A DNA stretch of 64,000 nt from Eudoraea chungangensis (GTDB taxonomy: Bacteria; Bacteroidota; Bacteroidia; Flavobacteriales; Flavobacteriaceae), in NCBI RefSeq assembly GCF_029360665.1, contig NZ_JARDUB010000004.1, positions 434,001-498,000 of the forward strand, in the 5' to 3' direction. The notes below the pieces were generated by a model. That model did no database searches. It was given only the letters and a program-made list of their open reading frames with translations, and was not told the origin of the DNA. The translations under genes and the position numbers were made by a program. Shown here piece by piece: positions 37,732 through 47,964 of this stretch; position 1 is the first letter of the stretch; each line of letters starts with the position of its first letter.

Positions 37732-38850
37732 TTACAGTACGGCCTCCAATCCCCTTTTAAGCAAAACAGCTGCGTTATCTATGCTGTATTGTATAGGTTT
37801 TTCTCGATCACAAATCTCAACAATTTTGGATACCCCTCTGGGATACAATATGTTTTTGTCTATTTCTAATAGCCCGCAAATTAATATTATAGGTATCTGG
37901 TAAGAACTACCTAAATTAATTACCCCGTCGATTAACTTTCCCTGTAAACTCTGTGAATCTATCTTACCCTCTCCTGTAATGATAAAATCAATCTCTTCAT
38001 TTTCTAACAGTCGTGGCACGCCTGCCTTTTGCAGAACAAAGTTAATCCCCCCTATAAAAGATGCCCCGAAAAAACACATTAGCCCGTAGGCAGATCCTCC
38101 TGCAGCACCTGCTCCTGGTACCTCAGCTACATGCATGTGCAATTCCTCAGCAACAATATTGTCCAAATTTATAAGACCCTTTTCTAAGACGTCTATTTCG
38201 TCTTTATTAACTCCCTTTTGCTTTCCATAAACAGCGGTAGCTCCATTAGATCCAAACAAGGGATTGGTAACGTCATTTACCGCAATAAATTTAGTGCTGG
38301 AAAGGTTTTTTAGCACCCTTGAACTATCTATGCTAGTTATTTTATTTAATGCATCCCCATTTGCTTCTAAACGCTGTCCTTTTTTATTTAAAAACTTATA
38401 CCCTAAAGCACTTGCCATACCAATTCCACCATCATTAGTAGCACTCCCTCCTAAACCTATATATATATCTTTTGCCCCTCTTTCTAAAGCATCTTTTATC
38501 TGAATACCCAAACCATAGGTAGAGGCTTTCAGGGGGTTTAATTCTTCCCTATCCAAAAGAATAAGACCACAAGTATTTGCTAATTCTATATATGCTTTAC
38601 ATTGCTTAGCATTTAGTAAGTAATGTGAATTTATGGATCTTCCCAAGGCATCAACCGATGGCACGTCTATCCTATTCACTTGCTCAAACTGCAGAACAGA
38701 ATCCAGAAAACCATCACCACCATCAGAAGCGATAATACTCCTGACATTTGCTGAGGGATATTTGTCTAATACCTCCTTTTCGGTTATTCTTATTATTTGA
38801 GAAGCGGTAAGAGAACCTTTAAATTTATCGGGAATCAATAAGAAATTCAT
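37732..38850 (-). CDS. glycerate kinase
   Basis: A 372-residue glycerate kinase of the GarK/GlxK family (class II of the bacterial enzymes). Motifs: FLLIPDKFKGSLTA at the N-terminus, ASDGGDGFLD, YIGLGGSATNDGGIGMASALGYKF in the middle, and DFIITGEGKIDSQSLQGK toward the end. It phosphorylates D-glycerate to 2-phosphoglycerate, feeding glyoxylate or sugar-acid breakdown into glycolysis. Cytoplasmic, monocistronic. A 132-bp gap separates it from the divergent DUF6095 gene. Confidence 0.95.
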   Translation of the reverse strand: MNFLLIPDKFKGSLTASQIIRITEKEVLDKYPSANVRSIIASDGGDGFLDSVLQFEQVNRIDVPSVDALGRSINSHYLLNAKQCKAYIELANTCGLILLDREELNPLKASTYGLGIQIKDALERGAKDIYIGLGGSATNDGGIGMASALGYKFLNKKGQRLEANGDALNKITSIDSSRVLKNLSSTKFIAVNDVTNPLFGSNGATAVYGKQKGVNKDEIDVLEKGLINLDNIVAEELHMHVAEVPGAGAAGGSAYGLMCFFGASFIGGINFVLQKAGVPRLLENEEIDFIITGEGKIDSQSLQGKLIDGVINLGSSYQIPIILICGLLEIDKNILYPRGVSKIVEICDREKPIQYSIDNAAVLLKRGLEAVL

Positions 38851-38982
38851 CTGAAAACAGCTTTTTATAATCCATTAGGGAAGAAAGTGTTAAGGTAGTA
38901 TCTTCCTCACATATATCCTTAGTAATATTAAGTTTTAGAGAATATACGTAATTTTATAATCTCTTTTTAAAATAACAATAGA

Positions 38983-39210
38983 ATGGCGACAGACAAAAAC
39001 TTGGTTATTAAAGGAATTAAATTTCTTGCCTATACAGTTGGTATAATGTTTTTGGCTCCATTTGTTTTGTATCAGGCATTTAAAAACACCGAACACGCCT
39101 TCTTTATTCCCGTATTAATCTTGGGTATTTTATTTGCTATACTGGCAATTGGCTTGGGGTTTTATAGTATTAAAATCCTAATGGACGGGTTTTTCTCTAA
39201 AAAGAATTAA
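38983..39210 (+). CDS. DUF6095 family small membrane protein
   Basis: A 75-residue protein with two membrane helices (about residues 13-31 and 40-65) and a short basic tail. It matches the small DUF6095 family found next to thrS or similar core genes in Flavobacteriaceae, as far as I recall. Function unknown. It precedes thrS by 111 bp but thrS has its own promoter. Confidence 0.75.
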   Translation: MATDKNLVIKGIKFLAYTVGIMFLAPFVLYQAFKNTEHAFFIPVLILGILFAILAIGLGFYSIKILMDGFFSKKN

Positions 39211-39266
39211 TCCCCTTAGGAAAAAAAGAGCAGTACAAACTCCTTTTAAAATCATAACAACATTAA

Positions 39267-39297
39267 TTGTCAAGATAAGCTTAAGATACTATCTTTG
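39267..39297 (+). promoter_or_regulatory. thrS promoter (-33 and -7 boxes)
   Basis: TTG at 39267-39269 and TATCTTTG at 39290-39297 are separated by 20 bp, the classical Bacteroidota arrangement. The -7 box lies 24 bp upstream of the thrS ATG. Confidence 0.7.
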
Positions 39298-39321
39298 GAG
39301 CCTTAAAGTTGTATTTTACTT

Positions 39322-41262
39322 ATGATAAAAATATCCCTTCCCGATGGGTCTGTAAAAGAGTTTCCGAAAGGTTCTACCCCTTACGATGTTGCCAATAGTA
39401 TTAGCAGTGGCCTGGCAAGAAATGTAATCTCCGCACAGTATAACAAAGAGGTTGTAGAAGTAGTTACCCCTTTACATGAGGATGGTTCCTTGATTCTTTA
39501 TACCTGGAACGATGAGGAAGGAAAAAAAGCATTCTGGCATTCTTCCTCTCATATTTTAGCACAGGCTCTGGAAGAACTCTATCCTGGAATAAAACTAACC
39601 ATCGGCCCGGCAATAGAAAATGGTTTTTATTATGATGTTGATTTTGGAGAACATGTCCTTTCAGAGAAGGATTTCCCATTAGTAGAAAAGAAGGCCATTG
39701 AAATTGCAAGAGGGAAACACGAATTTAAGATGAGACCGGTTTCCAAAAAAGAGGCATTAGATTTTTACACAAGTCAGCAGAATGAGTTCAAAGTAGAACT
39801 TATAGAGAATCTTGAGGATGGAGAGATTACTTTTTGTGATCACGATAGTTTTACCGATTTATGCCGTGGAGGACATATCCCAAATACGGGTATTGTAAAG
39901 GCGTTTAAAATTATGAACGTGGCCGGTGCATATTGGAGAGGTGATGAGAATAACAAACAACTGACCAGAGTATATGGAATTTCTTTTCCAAAGCAGAAGG
40001 AACTTACCGAATATCTCGCTCTTTTAGAAGAGGCTAAAAAAAGAGATCATAGAAAACTTGGAAGAGAATTAGAACTCTTTACTTTTTCAAAAAAGGTAGG
40101 ACAGGGTTTACCACTTTGGCTTCCAAAAGGAGCAGCTTTAAGAGAGCGATTAGAAAATTTTCTGAAAAAGGCACAAAAAAAGGCAGGTTACGAAATGGTT
40201 ATTTCTCCCCATATTGGGCAGAAAGAACTTTATGTAACCTCTGGTCACTATGCCAAATACGGAGAAGACAGTTTTCAGCCAATCCATACTCCCAAGGCCG
40301 ATGAAGAGTTTCTTTTAAAACCAATGAACTGTCCCCATCATTGTGAAATATATAATGCAAAACCATTTAGCTACAAAGAATTGCCAAAGCGTTATGCAGA
40401 ATTCGGAACCGTTTATCGTTACGAACAGAGTGGTGAACTTCATGGTTTAACCAGAGTTAGAGGATTTACACAAGACGATGCCCATATTTTTTGTACTCCG
40501 GATCAACTGCATCAGGAATTTCTAAATGTTATAGACCTTTCCCTCTATGTTTTAGGTTCTTTAGGGTTCGAAGATTTTACCGTTCAAGTTTCCATACGTG
40601 ATCCGGAAAAACCAGAAAAGTATATCGGATCTCTTGATAACTGGGAAAAGGCAGAAAATGCCATACTAAATGCCGCCAAAGAAAAAGATCTAAATTATGT
40701 AATAGAAGAAGGGGAAGCAGCTTTTTACGGACCCAAGTTAGATTTCATGGTAAAAGATGCCCTTAACAGGCGTTGGCAATTGGGGACCATACAGGTAGAC
40801 TACAATTTACCGGAACGATTTGATCTGACTTATAAGGGAAGTGACAACGAATCGCATCGCCCAGTTATGATTCATAGAGCACCCTTTGGCAGTATGGAGC
40901 GTTTTATTGCCATATTACTTGAGCATACTGGTGGTAATTTCCCACTTTGGTTAATCCCGGATCAGGCTATTATTCTACCAGTCAGCGAGAAACATGAAAA
41001 ATATGCAGAAAAAGTTTTAAATTCCTTAGAAAATCACGAAATTCGCGCCCTCCTTGATGTGAGGAATGAAACGGTTGGAAAGAAGATACGAGAAGCAGAG
41101 ATGAAAAAAATTCCATTTATGCTAATTGTAGGAGAAAAAGAAGAGCAGGAAAATTCTATTTCCGTCCGCAAACACGGGGGTGAAGACCTAGGAACAATTT
41201 CTATTGAAGGATTTGTAAACTTGGTCGAAAAAAAAATAAATAGTACCTTAAAGTCGTTTTAA
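39322..41262 (+). CDS. thrS: threonyl-tRNA synthetase
   Basis: A class II aminoacyl-tRNA synthetase charging tRNA-Thr. The 646 residues give the full domain order: TGS domain (1-62), editing domain (about 63-230, with [11 protein letters not shown] and the second zinc-like site [14 protein letters not shown]), catalytic core (about 240-540, with [63 protein letters not shown] and [14 protein letters not shown]), and anticodon-binding domain to the end. It begins the thrS-infC-rpmI-rplT group. Cytoplasmic. Confidence 0.98.
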   Translation: MIKISLPDGSVKEFPKGSTPYDVANSISSGLARNVISAQYNKEVVEVVTPLHEDGSLILYTWNDEEGKKAFWHSSSHILAQALEELYPGIKLTIGPAIENGFYYDVDFGEHVLSEKDFPLVEKKAIEIARGKHEFKMRPVSKKEALDFYTSQQNEFKVELIENLEDGEITFCDHDSFTDLCRGGHIPNTGIVKAFKIMNVAGAYWRGDENNKQLTRVYGISFPKQKELTEYLALLEEAKKRDHRKLGRELELFTFSKKVGQGLPLWLPKGAALRERLENFLKKAQKKAGYEMVISPHIGQKELYVTSGHYAKYGEDSFQPIHTPKADEEFLLKPMNCPHHCEIYNAKPFSYKELPKRYAEFGTVYRYEQSGELHGLTRVRGFTQDDAHIFCTPDQLHQEFLNVIDLSLYVLGSLGFEDFTVQVSIRDPEKPEKYIGSLDNWEKAENAILNAAKEKDLNYVIEEGEAAFYGPKLDFMVKDALNRRWQLGTIQVDYNLPERFDLTYKGSDNESHRPVMIHRAPFGSMERFIAILLEHTGGNFPLWLIPDQAIILPVSEKHEKYAEKVLNSLENHEIRALLDVRNETVGKKIREAEMKKIPFMLIVGEKEEQENSISVRKHGGEDLGTISIEGFVNLVEKKINSTLKSF

Positions 41263-41294
41263 GATAAATAATTGTTTAATTAAATTTAGAAACC

Positions 41295-41849
41295 ATAGCA
41301 ATAAGAAGAAGATTTAGGCCGCAGCCCAGGAGGGAAAATAAAAATCCTCATAAAATTAATGGAAATATTACTGTTCCCAACGTACGTTTGGTAGGGGACA
41401 ATGTAGAAATGGGAGTTTATCCTTTAGCAAAAGCAATAGCTTTGGCAGAAGAACAAGGTTTAGATTTGGTGGAAATATCACCTAATGCAGCACCTCCTGT
41501 TTGTAAGATTATTGATTATAAAAAGTTCCTTTACGAGCAAAAGAAGCGAGAAAAGGTAATGAAGGCCAAAGCTTCGAAGGTAATTGTTAAGGAAATTAGA
41601 TTTGGTCCTAATACGGACGATCATGACTACGACTTTAAGAAAAAACATGCGGAGAAATTCTTGAAAGAAGGCGCCAAACTAAAGGCCTATGTTTTTTTCA
41701 AGGGAAGATCCATTGTATACAAGGATAAAGGGGAAATCCTTTTATTAAGGTTGGCGCAAGAACTGGAAGAGTTAGGTAAAGTAGAACAAATGCCTAAGTT
41801 AGAAGGAAAACGTATGACAATGTTCATTGCTCCAAAGACAAAAAAGTAA
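41295..41849 (+). CDS. infC: translation initiation factor IF-3, AUA start
   Basis: IF-3 binds the 30S subunit and rejects non-canonical starts. In-frame homology begins upstream of the first ATG (41388): the reading [25 protein letters not shown] matches IF-3 N-termini, and the frame is closed by TAA at 41277-41279. No ATG, GTG or TTG exists between that stop and the homologous N-terminus, so the start must be ATA at 41295 (or ATA 41301). Non-AUG starts of infC (AUU, AUC, AUA) are the basis of its autoregulation. The 184-residue product includes [24 protein letters not shown] and the C-terminal domain. Confidence 0.93.
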   Translation: MAIRRRFRPQPRRENKNPHKINGNITVPNVRLVGDNVEMGVYPLAKAIALAEEQGLDLVEISPNAAPPVCKIIDYKKFLYEQKKREKVMKAKASKVIVKEIRFGPNTDDHDYDFKKKHAEKFLKEGAKLKAYVFFKGRSIVYKDKGEILLLRLAQELEELGKVEQMPKLEGKRMTMFIAPKTKK

Positions 41850-41882
41850 ACGAAGCGAGATTTAATTATAAAATAGGAGAAA

Positions 41883-42080
41883 ATGCCTAAAATGAAAACA
41901 AAATCCAGTGCCAAAAAGCGATTTAAGCTGACAGGTTCTGGTAAGATCAAGAGAAAGCACGCTTTTAAAAGTCATATATTGACTAAAAAGTCGAAAAAGC
42001 GAAAGCTTAAGCTTACACATTCAACTTTAGTACATGATGCTGATGTTGATAATATTAAAGGTCAGTTGTGTCTTAAATAA
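41883..42080 (+). CDS. rpmI: ribosomal protein bL35
   Basis: A 65-residue, very basic protein matching bL35: [27 protein letters not shown] at its start, followed by the [10 protein letters not shown] segment. It is a large-subunit protein and lies 33 bp after infC in the conserved infC-rpmI-rplT order. Expression of this operon is often controlled by L20 binding its own mRNA; no clear leader structure could be defined here by eye. Confidence 0.98.
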   Translation: MPKMKTKSSAKKRFKLTGSGKIKRKHAFKSHILTKKSKKRKLKLTHSTLVHDADVDNIKGQLCLK

Positions 42081-42174
42081 CATGCCTTTAGGTAATTAAT
42101 ATTAACCATGGAGTTGGGCCATAAAAGAGTTTAAAATAAATGTTTAAACCGCCTACTACAAAAAAAATTAAAAA

Positions 42175-42519
42175 ATGCCAAGATCAGTAAATTCAGTAGC
42201 TTCAAGAGCCAGAAGAAAAAAGGTTATGAAGCAAGCCAAAGGATACTTTGGAAGACGTAAAAATGTTTGGACAGTAGCCAAAAATGCGGTTGAAAAAGCA
42301 ATGCAATATGCTTACAGAGACCGTAGAAATAAGAAAAGAACTTTCCGCGCTTTATGGATAACACGTATAAATGCGGGTGCAAGACTACACGGAATGTCTT
42401 ATTCTCAATTTATGGGTAAAGTAAAAGCAAATCAAATAGAATTGAACAGAAAAGTTCTTGCAGATTTAGCAATGAATCATCCTGAAGCTTTCAAAGCCAT
42501 TGTGGATAAAGTAAAATAA
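42175..42519 (+). CDS. rplT: ribosomal protein bL20
   Basis: A 114-residue bL20: [53 protein letters not shown] and a C-terminal [20 protein letters not shown]. Binds 23S rRNA early in 50S assembly and can repress its own operon. The 94-bp gap after rpmI could harbour regulatory structure. Followed by a strong terminator. Confidence 0.98.
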   Translation: MPRSVNSVASRARRKKVMKQAKGYFGRRKNVWTVAKNAVEKAMQYAYRDRRNKKRTFRALWITRINAGARLHGMSYSQFMGKVKANQIELNRKVLADLAMNHPEAFKAIVDKVK

Positions 42520-42535
42520 TCGATAATATCTCGCT

Positions 42536-42569
42536 AAAAACCCCAATGGACTCCATTGGGGTTTTTTTT
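42536..42569. terminator. bidirectional terminator after rplT
   Basis: Arms CCCCAATGG (42541-42549) and CCATTGGGG (42553-42561) with a 3-nt loop, flanked by AAAAA on the left and an eight-base T run on the right. It ends rplT and, read on the other strand, the convergent YjbQ gene. Confidence 0.9.
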
Positions 42570-42999
42570 ATCCTATTCCCATACAACTAATTACCAATGA
42601 TCTAGACGTAGCATAATTCCTGTGCTCACATAAATATATCCCTTGCCACAACCCTAAATTTAGCATCCCTTGGGTGATGGGGATTTGTATAGAACTTCCA
42701 AGCACTGAAGCCTTGATATGGGCCGGCATATCATCCGCACCTTCATAATCGTGTTTGTAATATGCCGCGTTTTCAGGTACCATTACATTCATATGAGACT
42801 CGAAGTCCGATCGAACTGTGGGATCAGCATTTTCATTGATAGTCAAACTGGCGGAAGTATGTTTAATAAAAACATGTAAAAAACCCGTTCTAATTTTTCT
42901 GATTTCCGGTAAGGCTTCGGAGACGATATTTGTAATTAAATGAAAGCCTCTGGGATAGGGCCTTAAGACTATTTCGTTTTGATATATACGCATAACCAT
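42568..42999 (-). CDS. YjbQ/UPF0047 family protein
   Basis: A 143-residue protein of the UPF0047 (YjbQ) family, annotated in some databases as secondary thiamine-phosphate synthase because of weak promiscuous activity. Conserved segments: GFLHVFIKHTSASLTINENADPTVRSDFE (with the His-Thr-Ser-Ala motif), MPAHIKASVLGSS and LGLWQGIYLCEHR. Trimeric and cytoplasmic in known structures. The second Met (42993) is an alternative start. It is convergent with rplT and divergent from the HAD gene. Confidence 0.92.
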   Translation of the reverse strand: MVMRIYQNEIVLRPYPRGFHLITNIVSEALPEIRKIRTGFLHVFIKHTSASLTINENADPTVRSDFESHMNVMVPENAAYYKHDYEGADDMPAHIKASVLGSSIQIPITQGMLNLGLWQGIYLCEHRNYATSRSLVISCMGIG

Positions 43000-43050
43000 T
43001 AAATTAAGGTAAAACTTATTAAAAGCTAATCATTATTTAAACATAAAAAA

Positions 43051-43058
43051 TACCTTTG
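43051..43058 (+). promoter_or_regulatory. -7 promoter box before the HAD phosphatase
   Basis: TACCTTTG, an exact TAnnTTTG match, 18 bp upstream of ATG 43077. A potential TTG start at 43056 falls within this box, which settles the start at 43077. Confidence 0.65.
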
Positions 43059-43076
43059 CCAACTACAACTATAAGT

Positions 43077-43880
43077 ATGAATCTATCCAATATTAAAATG
43101 GTGGTCACCGATATGGACGGAACCCTGTTAAATTCTGCCCATGAAGTAAGCCCAGAGTTTTTTCAATTATATAAAGAACTCAAAAAAAAAGGTATCCTAT
43201 TTGTAGCGGCAAGTGGAAGGCAATACGACAGTATTGCGCATAAACTTCAACCTATTCGCGAGGAAATAATCATCATTGCGGAGAATGGAGGATTTGCGAT
43301 GGATAAGAATACGGAAATAGTCTTTACGCCATTAATGGAAGAGGGCAAAAGCAGCATTTTACAGATTGTAGATAAAATAAATGGTGCGCATCCTGTATTG
43401 TGCGGCAAGCACCACGCCTATGTAGACGGAAGTAATCCAAAATTTATAAAGACACTACAGGAATATTACTCGGAGTTTATAATAACAGATGCCTTAAACG
43501 AAATTCCCGAGAACATTATTAAAATTGCCGTCTATCACTATGAAGGTTCTGAGACTAATATTTATCCTGCCGTGGAACATTTACAAACAGAGTTTAAAGT
43601 AAAGGTGTCGGGTGAAAACTGGGTAGATATTTCGCATCCAAATGCGCATAAAGGATTTGCCTTAGACAAACTTCAAAAACATTATGGTATTGGGCCACAT
43701 GAGACATTAGTTTTTGGGGATTACAATAATGATTTAGAAATGTTGGCTCTTTCTGACTATAGTTTTGCCATGGAGAATGCGCATGAAAATGTATTAAGAG
43801 CAGCAAAGTACAGGACGCTATCTAACGATCAATTGGGTGTAGAAAAAGTACTAGAACAACTATTAAAGGCTATTAACTAG
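43077..43880 (+). CDS. Cof-type HAD-IIB phosphatase
   Basis: A 267-residue HAD superfamily hydrolase of subclass IIB (Cof family). Motif I is VVTDMDGTLL (nucleophile Asp and acid Asp), motif II is FVAASGRQYDS (Ser/Thr position), motif III is the Lys in NAHKGFALDKL, and motif IV is VFGDYNNDLEML. It probably dephosphorylates sugar phosphates, nucleotide derivatives or a vitamin phosphate; the substrate cannot be read from sequence. Cytoplasmic. It overlaps the convergent next gene by four bases. Confidence 0.93.
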   Translation: MNLSNIKMVVTDMDGTLLNSAHEVSPEFFQLYKELKKKGILFVAASGRQYDSIAHKLQPIREEIIIIAENGGFAMDKNTEIVFTPLMEEGKSSILQIVDKINGAHPVLCGKHHAYVDGSNPKFIKTLQEYYSEFIITDALNEIPENIIKIAVYHYEGSETNIYPAVEHLQTEFKVKVSGENWVDISHPNAHKGFALDKLQKHYGIGPHETLVFGDYNNDLEMLALSDYSFAMENAHENVLRAAKYRTLSNDQLGVEKVLEQLLKAIN

Positions 43881-45184
43881 GTCTTTTGTTTTTTCTTTCT
43901 CGCGGCAGGAAAAAGAACATTATTAAGAATGAGCCTATAACCAGGTGAATTGGGATGCAATTCAAGTTCCGTTTTTGGATCTCCCACTCTATGCTGATAG
44001 TCTTCAGGATCATGACCCCCATAAAAAGTAAAAAAGCCCTTGCCTTTGATACCGTGTATATAGCGTGCTTCTCCATTAATTTTATTCTCCCCCAATACTA
44101 AAACGGTTGGTTTCACTTCATCCTTATTAAACGCCGTGGTCTGCCCCATGAACCCTTTTACTAAAGAGGTGTGATTCTGACATAACATAGTGGGTACCGG
44201 GTCCCATTTAGCGGAAAAATCCATCAGGCTAAAATAGTCGGATTCCTTAGGCACATTACCCCTTTGGGTTGTCATGTCAATGGAGGAAAATTCATATCGC
44301 AAAGGATTGCGCTCTAAGGTAAAATCCTTAAAAGCAAAAGTCTTTGAGAAATTCAATTTACTTTGATAATTTGGATCGGAGGCATCCCCATCGAACATAG
44401 GTTCGCATATATCAACACCTTCCGCAGCCAAGGCAATATCAAAGCTATCCGTTGCACTACACATAGCAAACATAAAACCACCTCCAATTACATAATTTCT
44501 AATCTTTAATGCTACATCTCTCTTCTCTTCTGAAACCTTGTTATATCCCAATTGTACGGCAAGGGCCTCTGCGTCTTTCTTTCCTTGTATGTACCAAGGT
44601 GCAGCACGATAAGCCCCGTAGAATTTTCCATATTGTCCTGTAAAATCTTCATGATGTAAATGCAACCAGTCATAAAGTACCAGTTTATCTCCTAAAACCT
44701 CTTCATCATAGACGGTTATATAAGGAATTTCGGCATAGGTAAGTGCCATTGTTACCGCATCGTCCCAGGGTTGCTTATTCAGTGGGGAATAAACCGCAAT
44801 TTTAGGAGCTTTTTCTAAAATTACAGCTTCCTGATTTCTAGCAGGACTACTTATCTCGTCTAATATAGCTTGGGTTTGTCCATCGGTTAAAACTTCAAAA
44901 GTAACCCCTCTAATCTGACATTCTCTGCGAATTACTTCTGCATCAGGCAGCAGAAAAGCACCGCCCCGATAATTAAGAAGCCATTGAACTTTTTGCTGTT
45001 TGGTTAGAATCCAATAGGTAATCCCATAGGCTTTTAAGTGGTTTTCCTGTGTATCAGCATCCATGGGAATGAGGATGGAAGAAGCCCTTAAAGACTGCGT
45101 AAAAACGGTAACTAGCAGAAGGGCAAGCAGAAAATAGTTAGCTAATCTATTTCTTTTTAATTCTTTTCCTTTAGAAAGGTACAT
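43877..45184 (-). CDS. exported protein usually labelled asparagine synthetase B
   Basis: About 435 residues from the ATG at 45184, with a hydrophobic signal (ANYFLLALLLVTVFTQSLRA) before SSILIPMDADTQENHLKAYGITYW. Flavobacterial homologues in this position next to dnaB are commonly called asparagine synthetase B. Neither the N-terminal Cys nucleophile of a glutaminase nor an AsnB ATP-binding SGGVDS loop is present, and export would not fit AsnB. The segment GGGFMFAMCSATDSFDIAL resembles a class I amidotransferase or ThuA-like nucleophile elbow. It overlaps the dnaB end by 14 bp, so the genes are coupled. Better called an exported protein of unknown function. Confidence 0.75.
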   Translation of the reverse strand: MYLSKGKELKRNRLANYFLLALLLVTVFTQSLRASSILIPMDADTQENHLKAYGITYWILTKQQKVQWLLNYRGGAFLLPDAEVIRRECQIRGVTFEVLTDGQTQAILDEISSPARNQEAVILEKAPKIAVYSPLNKQPWDDAVTMALTYAEIPYITVYDEEVLGDKLVLYDWLHLHHEDFTGQYGKFYGAYRAAPWYIQGKKDAEALAVQLGYNKVSEEKRDVALKIRNYVIGGGFMFAMCSATDSFDIALAAEGVDICEPMFDGDASDPNYQSKLNFSKTFAFKDFTLERNPLRYEFSSIDMTTQRGNVPKESDYFSLMDFSAKWDPVPTMLCQNHTSLVKGFMGQTTAFNKDEVKPTVLVLGENKINGEARYIHGIKGKGFFTFYGGHDPEDYQHRVGDPKTELELHPNSPGYRLILNNVLFPAARKKKQKT

Positions 45185-46724
45185 CATTATCTTCTGGGTC
45201 AAAATCAGAATCCCCATTGATAGAGCTGCCAAAAGCCTGATTGGCATCAGGAAGATTTTTGGTGACAAATGGATTATCTCCATCCACATTCATTTTGGAC
45301 TGAAACTCAAAAGGGGAGTCAAAGTCATCCAAGTTATCAAATTTCCCTAATTGAGCAATAAACTTTAACCTAATATTTTCTAATCCTCCATTTCTATGCT
45401 TGGCAACAATGAACTCTGCCTGCCCCTGAGTAGGAGTCCTTTCTTCGTCATCCCATTCATCAATTTTGTAGTATTCAGGACGATAGATAAAAGAAACAAT
45501 ATCGGCATCTTGTTCAATTGCACCAGATTCTCGTAGATCGGATAAGATAGGGCGCTTACTACCACCTCTTGTCTCCACCGCCCTAGATAATTGTGATAGC
45601 GCTATAACAGGTACGTTAAGTTCTTTTGCTAAAGCCTTGAGATTACGTGAAATCGTAGAAATTTCCTGTTCCCTATTTCCTCCTTTCTGGCTACCTCCGG
45701 CAGTCATCAACTGTAAATAATCAATTACAATTAATTTTATTCCGTGCTGTGATGCCAAGCGTCTTGCCTTTGCCCTAAGATCGAAAATAGAAAGAGATGG
45801 TGTATCGTCTATAAACAATGGGGCACTCTCCAAAGCTTTTACCTTTACATTAAGTTGCTCCCATTCGTGCTTTTCCAATCGTCCAGTTCTTAATTTCTCC
45901 GAGGATAGGCCTGTTTCAGAAGAAATCAATCTGGTAATCAACTGTACCGATGACATTTCTAAGGAAAAGAAGGCAACTGGAATACTTGAGTTAACAGCAA
46001 TATTTCTGGCCATGGAAAGTGTAAGTGCTGTTTTACCCATTCCGGGACGTGCTGCTACGATAACTAAGTCACTTGGCTGCCAGCCGGAAGTAAGCTTGTC
46101 TAGTTTCTCAAAACCCGATGGCACGCCGCTAAGACCGTCCTGGTTAGAAATTTCTTCGATCTTTTTTTTCGCCAGAATTACTAAATTCTGTGCTGTTTCA
46201 GCAGAACGCTTAAGATTTCCTTGGGTAACCTCATATAATTTTGATTCTGCATTATCTAACAAATCAAAAACATCGGTAGTTTCTGAATAAGCCTCCTCAA
46301 TAATTTCACTCGAAATTTTAATCAAGCTTCTCTGGATATACTTTTGAAGAATAATTCTTGCATGAAACTCTATATGTGCAGAAGAAGCTACTTTTTGCGT
46401 TAGTTTGACCAGGTAAAAATCCCCTCCTACAACCTCTAGTCTTTCATCCTTCCTTAATTGCATGGAAACGGTTAATAAATCTATCGGTTCCGAGCTTTCA
46501 AACAATTTAAAGATAGCCTCATAAATATATCTGTGAGAATCCTTGTAGAAAACATCTGGATGCAATATATCAATAACCTCATCTACGCCTTTCTTATCAA
46601 TCATCATAGCTCCAAGCACAACTTCCTCTAAATCAATAGCTTGCGGCGGTATTTTACCCTTTTCTAAGTTTATAACTGAGGGTTTTCCAATTTTATGACC
46701 TATGATAGGGCGGGGTTTTTCCAT
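45171..46724 (-). CDS. dnaB: replicative DNA helicase DnaB
   Basis: A 517-residue DnaB, the hexameric helicase that unwinds DNA at the replication fork. N-terminal domain: IPPQAIDLEEVVLGAMMIDKKG and HPDVFYKDSHRYIYEAI. C-terminal RecA-like domain: Walker A in VIVAARPGMGKTALTLSMA, PVAFFSLEMSSVQL, LIVIDYLQLM and SRAVETRGGSKRPILSDLRESGAIEQDADIV, with VAKHRNG. The start is placed at ATG 46724 (MEKPRPIIGHK); an upstream in-frame ATG adds six residues. The C-terminal tail is Asp-rich. Cotranscribed with the following exported protein gene. Confidence 0.97.
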   Translation of the reverse strand: MEKPRPIIGHKIGKPSVINLEKGKIPPQAIDLEEVVLGAMMIDKKGVDEVIDILHPDVFYKDSHRYIYEAIFKLFESSEPIDLLTVSMQLRKDERLEVVGGDFYLVKLTQKVASSAHIEFHARIILQKYIQRSLIKISSEIIEEAYSETTDVFDLLDNAESKLYEVTQGNLKRSAETAQNLVILAKKKIEEISNQDGLSGVPSGFEKLDKLTSGWQPSDLVIVAARPGMGKTALTLSMARNIAVNSSIPVAFFSLEMSSVQLITRLISSETGLSSEKLRTGRLEKHEWEQLNVKVKALESAPLFIDDTPSLSIFDLRAKARRLASQHGIKLIVIDYLQLMTAGGSQKGGNREQEISTISRNLKALAKELNVPVIALSQLSRAVETRGGSKRPILSDLRESGAIEQDADIVSFIYRPEYYKIDEWDDEERTPTQGQAEFIVAKHRNGGLENIRLKFIAQLGKFDNLDDFDSPFEFQSKMNVDGDNPFVTKNLPDANQAFGSSINGDSDFDPEDNDVPF

Positions 46725-46892
46725 GAATGTAAAAGTATGCAATTAACCTTTAGTTAACTTTAAAATAACCTAAATGGATATCAACGGTTCATTAACAATG
46801 TCCTTGTTGATAAGTTACAAATTAGTGTTGATAACCTAAAAAAACTTGGGAAAGATTTTTATTAAATAATAATAAAAATCCAAAAGCGTTGA

Positions 46893-47846
46893 TTAACCGT
46901 TAAATACGCCCATATTGGCATACTTGTCCATGCGTGCAGCAACCAATTCTTTTGGTGATAACTTTTTTAATTCGTCGTAGTGCTTGGTTATTTTAGATTT
47001 AACTATTTCGAAAGTCTTTTCACGATTACTATGTGCTCCACCTGCCGGCTCTCTAATAATTTCATCTATCAACTTAAGTTTTTTCATGTCTGTCGCTGTT
47101 AGTTTTAGAGCTTCCGCCGCAATTTCTTTATACTCCCAACTTCTCCACAGAATAGAAGAACATGACTCTGGAGAAATTACCGAATACCATGTGTTTTCTA
47201 GCATTAACACCTTATCTCCAACTCCAATTCCCAAAGCACCACCAGAGGCACCTTCTCCAATAATTAATACAATTATAGGTACTTTTAGACGTGTCATTTC
47301 CAAAATATTCCTGGCAATAGCTTCTCCTTGACCTCGTTGTTCCGCCTCTATGCCTGGATAAGCTCCGGGAGTATCAATTAAAGCAATTACAGGAAGGTTA
47401 AACTTTTCTGCAGATTTCATCAATCGAAGCGCTTTTCGATAACCTTCAGGATTTGCCATCCCAAAATTACGATATTGTCTCGTTTTGGTATTGTATCCCT
47501 TTTGCTGCCCCACAAACATAAAACTCTGATCTCCAATCTTTCCTAACCCGCCAATCATAGCCTTATCATCTTTTACATTTCTATCCCCATGTAACTCTAG
47601 AAAAGTATCCCCGCAAATTGCATTGATGTAATCGAGAGTATATGGCCTATTTGGGTGTCTGGATAGCTGTACTCGCTGCCATGCCGTAAGGTTTTTATAA
47701 ATGTCTTTTCGGGTTTCAGCTAATTTCTTTTCAATTTGTTTACAGGTCTCCGTAACATCTACATCACTCTCTTCTCCAATTATTTGGCATTTTTCTAATT
47801 GTTCTTCTAATTCCTTAATTGGTAGTTCAAATTCTAAATACTCCAT
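46893..47846 (-). CDS. accA: acetyl-CoA carboxylase carboxyltransferase subunit alpha
   Basis: A 317-residue AccA, the alpha half of the carboxyltransferase that makes malonyl-CoA for fatty acid synthesis. Typical segments: an N-terminal helical part ([15 protein letters not shown]), [68 protein letters not shown] and [30 protein letters not shown]. The partner accD is not in the window. A promoter box lies upstream at 47900-47907. Confidence 0.97.
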   Translation of the reverse strand: MEYLEFELPIKELEEQLEKCQIIGEESDVDVTETCKQIEKKLAETRKDIYKNLTAWQRVQLSRHPNRPYTLDYINAICGDTFLELHGDRNVKDDKAMIGGLGKIGDQSFMFVGQQKGYNTKTRQYRNFGMANPEGYRKALRLMKSAEKFNLPVIALIDTPGAYPGIEAEQRGQGEAIARNILEMTRLKVPIIVLIIGEGASGGALGIGVGDKVLMLENTWYSVISPESCSSILWRSWEYKEIAAEALKLTATDMKKLKLIDEIIREPAGGAHSNREKTFEIVKSKITKHYDELKKLSPKELVAARMDKYANMGVFNG

Positions 47847-47899
47847 GAAAAAATAATTTTTTATAAAAAGCTGAAGGTTCTATTTAAATATTCTGCTGA

Positions 47900-47907
47900 C
47901 AAATATA
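47900..47907 (-). promoter_or_regulatory. -7 promoter box before accA
   Basis: On the minus strand this reads TATATTTG, an exact TAnnTTTG match, about 54 bp upstream of the accA ATG. A TTG-containing -33 candidate lies about 22 bp further upstream (47930-47932). Confidence 0.55.
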
Positions 47908-47964
47908 AAATAATATAGCATCTTCTCGACAAAATAAAAAGAGATCAAAAACCTTTTTACTATC

